Origin: an uncultured Bacteroides sp. | GTDB taxonomy: Bacteria; Bacteroidota; Bacteroidia; Bacteroidales; Bacteroidaceae | NCBI GenBank assembly: GCA_900557355.1 | Contig: USSR01000170.1 | Location: 1 to 10,964 of the forward strand | Length of the DNA: 10,964 bases | Direction of reading: 5' to 3' | Shown here: positions 6,797 through 10,964 of the stretch, one piece after another | How positions within the stretch are numbered: the first letter of the stretch is position 1 | How the letters are laid out: each line of letters opens with the position of its first letter | Translations under genes and position numbers: made by a program | The notes under the pieces: model-generated | The model's database searches: none | What the model was told of the DNA's origin: nothing | The model's input: only the letters and a program-made list of their open reading frames with translations

Positions 6797-6831
6797 CTGA
6801 CGAAAAAAGAAAGTATTTTTCCTTTCGCCAG
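6797..6831 (+). terminator. Probable terminator after the MG2-domain gene
   Basis: ctgacgaaa (6797-6805) pairs with tttcgccag (6823-6831) with one mismatch, and the strand continues cttttgctt. It lies 37 bases after the MG2 stop codon. The rest of 6761-6926 is AT-rich and shows no gene. Confidence 0.5.
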
Positions 6832-6926
6832 CTTTTGCTTCATTCGCATTTTATTTGCATTTATAGTTTATTATAAATCAAATATTTAAGTACCAGAATG
6901 CGGAAAGTGTGGAAAATGCGCCCATA

Positions 6927-7349
6927 TTATACCACCCACTTATCCCGCACCTCCTTCACAATATCCTCATCATGCAAGTGCGTATAAATATCCTTGATGT
7001 CATTACCCTCTGCGTGCCCCATGATTCGCCCGGCTATCCCGTCACGAACACCTTTTTTCGTTGCTATCGTTCGAAAACTGTGGCGGGCTCGATGAAAGGT
7101 CAAAAAATTCTCCATAACAATCGTGTCTGCCTTCTGATAAACTTCACTGATGGCTTTGTTGTAGTAGTAACAACGAGGTTCGGAAGCACATACCGTATTC
7201 GATATTTTATTCCAATGCTTAGGTAATACCGCTATGTTCATGCTGATTAAAGTAGAACGACGGTAGGCAGTGTAACGCAAACAAACCATTTGTTTGCCTT
7301 CTTTGGTTGCGTAGTCTTTGCGCAACTCAATTTTAATCGTAGCTTTCAT
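6927..7349 (-). pseudogene. Tyrosine integrase with in-frame internal deletion
   Basis: 140 residues where relatives have about 400. Residues 1-80 (MKATIKIELRKDYATKEGKQ and on) are the N-terminal arm-binding domain of Bacteroides-type integrases. Then, abruptly, TFHRARHSFRTIATKKG (84-100) is the second half of the catalytic domain: His86 and Arg89 form HxxR, GH follows at 111-112 and Tyr122 (IYTHL) is the nucleophile. The core-binding domain and the first catalytic Arg and Lys are missing. The join lies near codons 82-84 (about 7100-7107) and keeps the frame. Recombination is impossible without the first Arg and core-binding domain, but the arm-binding part could still bind the repeats, one of which begins 20 bases upstream of its ATG. 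It lies 150 bases from tRNA-Cys, its probable target. Confidence 0.85.
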
Positions 7350-7364
7350 TACAATTTTTCGCTG

Positions 7365-7392
7365 TTTTACTGTAAAATAATTGTAAAATAAA
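7365..7392 (+). repeat. Right direct repeat and palindrome at the integrase start
   Basis: Positions 7369-7392 repeat 239-262 with two C/T differences, as two tandem TGTAAAATAA units. The first unit also completes a perfect dyad, ttttac-t-gtaaaa (7365-7377), absent from the left copy. The block lies 16 bases upstream of the integrase ATG and 109 bases inside the right att copy, so it could serve both as an arm site and as an autoregulatory site. Confidence 0.6.
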
Positions 7393-7450
7393 AGCTGAAA
7401 ACTATGAAATTTCTTCTTCTAATCCTTCCACCACAGAGGACGTAAGTTAC

Positions 7451-7490
7451 TGAAAAACAAAAGGATTAGAAATTTCCATTCTAATCCTTT
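7451..7490 (-). terminator. Terminator of tRNA-Cys
   Basis: On the minus strand aaaggattagaa (7490-7479) and ttctaatccttt (7471-7460) form a perfect 12-pair stem with a seven-base loop, followed by tgtttttca. It starts nine bases after the tRNA CCA. A textbook intrinsic terminator. Confidence 0.88.
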
Positions 7491-7498
7491 CTTGCTTT

Positions 7499-7573
7499 TG
7501 GAGGTTCCTGGCGGATTCGAACCGCCGTACACGGTTTTGCAGACCGCTGACTAAGCCACTCATCCAAGGAACC
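7499..7573 (-). tRNA. tRNA-Cys (GCA)
   Basis: Read on the minus strand the acceptor stem is GGTTCCT (7573-7567) with AGGAACC (7509-7503), followed by discriminator T and encoded CCA (7501-7499). The anticodon arm CGGT-CTGCAAA-ACCG gives anticodon GCA (Cys). The T arm GGCGG-TTCGAAT-CCGCC is perfect. A D arm with GTGGCTTAG loop is present. The gene is intact, as expected when an element integrates at a tRNA 3' end and restores it. A promoter lies just upstream and a strong terminator just downstream. Confidence 0.96.
7501..7517 (-). repeat. Right att copy within the tRNA-Cys 3' end
   Basis: gaggttcctggcggatt covers the acceptor and T-stem 3' half of tRNA-Cys and matches 164-180 with one difference. 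It is the functional tRNA side of the putative integration. Confidence 0.68.
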
Positions 7574-7595
7574 AGTCTTTTCTCATTTGCGGTTG

Positions 7596-7626
7596 CAAAG
7601 GTAGCACATTTTTTGAAAATACCAAC
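7596..7626 (-). promoter_or_regulatory. Promoter of tRNA-Cys
   Basis: On the minus strand TACCTTTG (7603-7596) matches TAnnTTTG, and GTTG (7626-7623) lies 19 bases upstream, one base from TTTG. The predicted start, near 7589, is about 16 bases before the mature tRNA. The promoter abuts the stop codon of the FeoB-associated gene. Confidence 0.6.
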
Positions 7627-7841
7627 TATCCGCAGCATTTTTTCTTCTTTTCTTTTTTCGTAGCACTACACTCTGCACGCTTCTCATCCATCAATCGCTT
7701 TAAGTCACAACCGGTTACGCAATTTGCACATGGATTACCATTTTCTTTTGTCCGGCGGAAAAAAGCATAAATTCCCCATCCGATCCGGACAATACACAAC
7801 AGTAACAGGATTACAACCGCCCATTGTTGCCAATTCATCAT
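7626..7841 (-). CDS. FeoB-associated Cys-rich membrane protein
   Basis: A 71-residue protein with one N-terminal membrane helix (WAVVILLLLCIVRIGWGIYAFF, about 7-28). A short Cys-containing tail follows: CANCVTGCDLKRL has Cys at about 38, 41 and 45, another Cys is at about 58, and KKKKCCG ends it. This is the pattern of the FeoB-associated Cys-rich family that follows feoB in many bacteria; it is thought to assist ferrous iron transport, possibly in the role FeoC has in enterobacteria, but the mechanism is not settled. Its ATG overlaps the feoB stop as ATGA, so the two are translationally coupled; the second Met (7838) could also be the start. Cysteines could bind iron or sense redox state, which is inference. 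Confidence 0.85.
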   Translation of the reverse strand: MMNWQQWAVVILLLLCIVRIGWGIYAFFRRTKENGNPCANCVTGCDLKRLMDEKRAECSATKKEKKKKCCG

Positions 7842-10309
7842 ACAAATAATCCTCCTATTCTATAAATAGCAAATGCCATTATCCAAGCGAGCAGCGTAGT
7901 ATACACTGCCGTAAATAACGCCCATTTCCAGCCACCAGATTCTTGCTTGATTGCTACAATCGTAGCTATACATGGGAAATAGATCAATACAAACACCATA
8001 TAGCAGAAAGCTACCAACGGTGTAATCGGAATACGTTCGGCAAGACTTACGGCATCTGCTTCAGCGTCATTCGTATAAAGCACACCCAGTGTACTTACCA
8101 CTAATTCCTTAGCGCCCACACCTGAAAGTATACCGATACCAAGTTTCCAGTCAAAACCCAAAGGTTCAATCATTGGCTCCATAGCCTTTCCTATCTGTCC
8201 GATGTAGGAATTCTCCTGCTGTTCAGCAACCGTTTCATACGCATCATGGTCAGGATAATATCCCAATGCCCATATCACGATGGAAGCTATCATGATAATA
8301 CCTCCCATTTTACGCAGATATTGTGCACCTTTCTCCCACGTATGTCGGAAAATGACTTTTGCCGTCGGTAAACGGTAAGGTGGAAGTTCCATAACGAACG
8401 GAGTATCATCTCCCTTCACCAAAAAACGGCTGAACAAACGCGCCATCAACACCGCCAATAGGATACCTATTGAATATATTAATAACAGTATCAAGCTACC
8501 ATTGTTCGGGAAAAATGCACCTACCAGCAACAAATAAATAGGCAGACGGGCACTACATGACATCAACGGATTGACGAGCATGGTAATAAGTCGGCTTTTA
8601 CGATTCTCAATAGTGCGCGAAGCCATAATAGCAGGTACATTACATCCGAAACCCATAATCAGAGGAATGAAGGATTTACCATGCAACCCCATCTTATGCA
8701 TAATCTTATCCATGATAAACGCAGCACGTGCCATGTAACCGGAATCTTCCATCAGTGATATGCAGAAATAAAGAATAAGGATGTTCGGCAGGAAAACAAT
8801 CACACCACCAACACCGCCTACAATACCGTCTACTAACAAATCTTTCAACGGTCCGTCCACCATATTAGCATGTATAAAGTTACCGAGAGTTTCTACCAGC
8901 CATTCGATGCCCATCATCGGATATTCACCGAGCACAAACGTACCTTCAAACATGAGATACATGAACAGGAAGAAAATGGGGAATCCCCACACACGATGCG
9001 TTACAATGGAGTCTATCACACGGGTAGTATGTTCCTTATCCAGATGATTATCCACAAAGGTTTCTTTTAGTGCACCGGATATAAAACCGTATTTTGCATC
9101 AGTAATTGCCTGATCACAATCCTCATTCAGCACATCTCGGATACGGCGACTTTCCTGATCACGGACAGCAATGATTTCTTTACCATTGGGTAAAGTTTTA
9201 GTCAACGTTTCCAAATCCGGATCATTCTCCAGAAGTTTGATGGCAAGAAAGCGAGTGGAGTACTTATGACGGATATCCTCATTCTCACTAATCACCCGCT
9301 TCACCTCTTCAATGCTGCGTTCCAGTTCGGGACCGTGATTAATGTGAATATGACGATAGAATCCATGATGACGCACCTCTTCCTCTTTATGAGCTCCACC
9401 GGTATAGCCGGGCACATACTCGCGATGCCATTCGCGCAGGTCATTTAACACTTCGGTACGTACCTTGCCTTTCTTATCGAGGAAGTCGGCACCTTCGTAA
9501 ATGCTGATAACAACGTGAAAAAGATCTTCGATGCCTTTGCCCGTACGTGAAACGGTAGGAACCATAGGAACACCAAAGAGTTCACTCAGTTTCATGTAAT
9601 CCAGCGTGTTACCACTGGCTTCCAATTCATCGTACATATTGAGAGCCATCACCATACGTACGTTCATGTCAATCAACTGGGTGGTGAGGTATAGATTACG
9701 TTCCAGATTAGATGAATCTACCACATTGATAACAATGTCCGGAGTTTCATCAATAATATGATGACGGACATACATTTCTTCAGGACTATATGCCGATAGC
9801 GAATATGTACCGGGCAAATCGACTATGCGGAAATGATAACCTTGAAAATTAAAGTAGCCCTCCTTGGCATCCACTGTAACCCCACTGTAATTACCAACAT
9901 GTTCATGTGAACCGGAAGCAATATTAAACAGAGAAGTTTTTCCACAATTAGGATTACCCACTAATGCAACATTAATGGTGCGGCGTTTACCGAGGGCGAT
10001 ACGTTTCAGTTCCTCTTCACCCGGATAAATATCTTCACTCATTCCTGGATGATAGTCCGGTTTTGTAACTTGCTCTTTCGCCTCATGTTCGCTGAGTACT
10101 TCAATCATTCCTGCCTCCTGACGGCGCAAAGAGATTTCATACCCCATTACTTTGTATTTTATCGGGTCTTTCAGCGGAGCATTCAGCAAAACTTCGACAG
10201 TCTTGCCTTTAACAAAGCCCATTTCTACAATCCGTTTGCGGAAACCGCCATGCCCCAGAACTTTAACAATTACACCTTTTTCTCCAGTTTTTAATTCGGA
10301 TAAACGCAT
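7838..10309 (-). CDS. feoB: Fused FeoA-FeoB ferrous iron transporter
   Basis: An 823-residue inner-membrane Fe(II) transporter with FeoA fused at the N-terminus, the common arrangement in Bacteroidota. Residues 1-73 are the FeoA SH3-like domain. A linker leads to the G domain: G1 GNPNCGKT (118-125), G2 Thr145, G3 DLPG (164-167), G4 NMYD (224-227; usual form NxxD) and G5 SRTG (254-257). A helical region follows to about 430. The membrane part has the first gate GFGCNVPA (553-560) with its Cys, CSARLP (585-590), and GVGAKELVVSTLG (730-742) in the second gate. All key motifs are present and the length fits a FeoA-FeoB fusion, so it should be functional. The ATG at 10309 matches the usual FeoA start (MRLSELKTGEKG). 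GTP hydrolysis gates iron uptake under anaerobic conditions, when Fe(II) is soluble. Confidence 0.97.
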   Translation of the reverse strand: MRLSELKTGEKGVIVKVLGHGGFRKRIVEMGFVKGKTVEVLLNAPLKDPIKYKVMGYEISLRRQEAGMIEVLSEHEAKEQVTKPDYHPGMSEDIYPGEEELKRIALGKRRTINVALVGNPNCGKTSLFNIASGSHEHVGNYSGVTVDAKEGYFNFQGYHFRIVDLPGTYSLSAYSPEEMYVRHHIIDETPDIVINVVDSSNLERNLYLTTQLIDMNVRMVMALNMYDELEASGNTLDYMKLSELFGVPMVPTVSRTGKGIEDLFHVVISIYEGADFLDKKGKVRTEVLNDLREWHREYVPGYTGGAHKEEEVRHHGFYRHIHINHGPELERSIEEVKRVISENEDIRHKYSTRFLAIKLLENDPDLETLTKTLPNGKEIIAVRDQESRRIRDVLNEDCDQAITDAKYGFISGALKETFVDNHLDKEHTTRVIDSIVTHRVWGFPIFFLFMYLMFEGTFVLGEYPMMGIEWLVETLGNFIHANMVDGPLKDLLVDGIVGGVGGVIVFLPNILILYFCISLMEDSGYMARAAFIMDKIMHKMGLHGKSFIPLIMGFGCNVPAIMASRTIENRKSRLITMLVNPLMSCSARLPIYLLLVGAFFPNNGSLILLLIYSIGILLAVLMARLFSRFLVKGDDTPFVMELPPYRLPTAKVIFRHTWEKGAQYLRKMGGIIMIASIVIWALGYYPDHDAYETVAEQQENSYIGQIGKAMEPMIEPLGFDWKLGIGILSGVGAKELVVSTLGVLYTNDAEADAVSLAERIPITPLVAFCYMVFVLIYFPCIATIVAIKQESGGWKWALFTAVYTTLLAWIMAFAIYRIGGLFV

Positions 10310-10337
10310 AGCCTACTCTCTTTCTTTTATTTGGATG

Positions 10338-10369
10338 CAAAGATAAATGATTTGTATTTAGCCTACAAA
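10338..10369 (-). promoter_or_regulatory. feoAB promoter
   Basis: On the minus strand TTTG (10369-10366) is followed after 20 bases by TATCTTTG (10345-10338), an exact match to the Bacteroides -33/-7 pattern. The start would be near 10331, giving a leader of about 21 bases. I see no clear Fur-box dyad, so iron control is not readable here. Confidence 0.75.
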
Positions 10370-10449
10370 TTATTTAGATTGTTTTTAAATAAGGAGAAAT
10401 ATTCTACACTTTGTTCCGAAGAATTAGAAAGAATTCAATTCGTTAATAT

Positions 10450-10457
10450 TATCTTTG
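10450..10457 (+). promoter_or_regulatory. -7 element of tilS
   Basis: TATCTTTG matches TAnnTTTG exactly and lies seven bases before the ATG at 10465. No TTTG lies at -33 spacing. The predicted start falls nearly on the ATG, so the transcript would have almost no leader. Confidence 0.55.
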
Positions 10458-10464
10458 CACCATT

Positions 10465-10964
10465 ATGAATAAAAAGAAAATAGCGCAATACATTCATCAG
10501 GAGAAACTTTTCACACGAGAAGACAAAATACTGGTAACACTGAGTGGTGGAGCGGACTCAGTAGCTTTGTTGCGTCTACTTCTTGATATGGAGTACACCT
10601 GCGAGGCGGCACATTGCAATTTCCATCTGCGGGGAGATGAGTCAGTTCGAGATGAAATGTTTGTCCGCGAACTATGCTTGCAACTGGAAGTTCCGTTATA
10701 TGTCCAACATTTCCAAACTACAGAAGAAGCGGAAAAACGCCACATATCCATTGAAATGGCAGCGCGGGAATTACGTTATGCCTGGTTTGAACAGCTCCGT
10801 TTACAACAAGGTGCCGACGTTATCGCCGTGGCCCATCATAAAGATGACAGCGTAGAAACTCTCCTGCTCAACCTTATCCGTGGAACAGGCATCAACGGGC
10901 TATTGGGTATCCGCCCCAAAAACGGAAACATTGTCCGTCCCTTGTTATGCCTCGACCGGAAAGA
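10465..10964 (+). CDS. tilS: tRNA(Ile)-lysidine synthase, N-terminal part
   Basis: An open frame of 166 codons runs off the window end. Residues 27-32, SGGADS, are the PP-loop that binds ATP. They are preceded by KILVTL and followed by [17 protein letters not shown] (about 49-65), the usual second TilS segment. [20 protein letters not shown] (about 121-140) and [11 protein letters not shown] are further family signatures. TilS converts C34 of tRNA-Ile(CAU) to lysidine so it reads AUA, an essential step in most bacteria. The ATG at 10465 is chosen because it begins the typical N-terminus ([16 protein letters not shown]) and follows the promoter closely. It is divergent from feoAB, with 155 bases between starts. 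The substrate-binding C-terminal domains lie outside the window. Confidence 0.93.
   Translation, partial: MNKKKIAQYIHQEKLFTREDKILVTLSGGADSVALLRLLLDMEYTCEAAHCNFHLRGDESVRDEMFVRELCLQLEVPLYVQHFQTTEEAEKRHISIEMAARELRYAWFEQLRLQQGADVIAVAHHKDDSVETLLLNLIRGTGINGLLGIRPKNGNIVRPLLCLDRK

Larger units (their letters stand above)
164..7517. mobile_element. Decayed integrative element in the tRNA-Cys 3' end
   Basis: Four observations agree. The 3' end of tRNA-Cys (7501-7517) is repeated at 164-180 with one mismatch, in the same orientation. A 24-base direct repeat sits inside each end. A tyrosine-integrase remnant lies beside the tRNA with its start toward it, as in many tRNA-targeted elements. The interior carries a small HTH protein and a DUF3987-type gene, which commonly occur together in Bacteroides mobilizable elements. 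The integrase lacks its centre, the DUF3987 gene has a stop codon and lost its 3' part, and no mobilization or conjugation gene is seen, so I infer a fixed remnant. Cargo is an XRE-Fic-Fic operon and a Crp/MG2 pair. The exact crossover point within the 17-base repeat is unknown. Confidence 0.72.

Noticed and set aside
8781..9070. Two plus-strand frames opposite feoB
   Set aside because: They overlap each other and the well-conserved feoB membrane region; shadow frames.
10497..10855. Frames on both strands over the tilS start
   Set aside because: The true frame, from 10465 and open to the window end, carries the SGGADS PP-loop and other TilS signatures.

Overview
The window looks like chromosome of a Bacteroides-type member of the Bacteroidota. 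The support is a FeoA-FeoB fusion followed by a FeoB-associated Cys-rich protein, an AT-rich base composition, and promoters of the TTTG-N19-21-TAnnTTTG kind ahead of feoAB, tRNA-Cys and the XRE/Fic operon. The exact species cannot be read from the sequence.

Layout: (1) 1-151 is a long imperfect inverted repeat, MITE- or REP-like. (2) About 164-7517 reads as a decayed integrative element inserted at the 3' end of tRNA-Cys. The tRNA 3' end is duplicated at 164-180 (17 bases, one mismatch). A 24-base direct repeat built of two tandem TGTAAAA units lies just inside each end (239-262 and 7369-7392). A tyrosine integrase next to the tRNA has lost its middle in frame. Inside the element are a leftward three-gene operon (XRE-type regulator, a Fic protein whose catalytic His is replaced by Gln, and a Fic protein with a canonical motif), a rightward small helix-turn-helix gene with an odd C-terminus, a broken DUF3987-type replication gene, a Crp/Fnr-like regulator and a secreted MG2/macroglobulin-like protein. 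(3) 7499-7573 is an intact tRNA-Cys(GCA) with encoded CCA and a strong terminator. (4) 7626-10309 is the ferrous iron uptake operon feoAB plus its small Cys-rich partner. (5) 10465 to the window end is the start of tilS, transcribed divergently from feo.

How the genes fit together: the HTH and DUF3987 genes and the integrase are remnants of the element's excision, replication and integration machinery. All three look damaged, so the element is probably fixed in place. The intact-looking cargo is the XRE-Fic-Fic operon and the Crp/MG2 pair. The most interesting pieces are the paired active-type and His-less Fic proteins under an XRE regulator, the overlapping divergent promoters with a perfect 27-base palindrome between them and the XRE start codon, and the 140-residue integrase that keeps the arm-binding domain and the catalytic C-terminus but nothing between.
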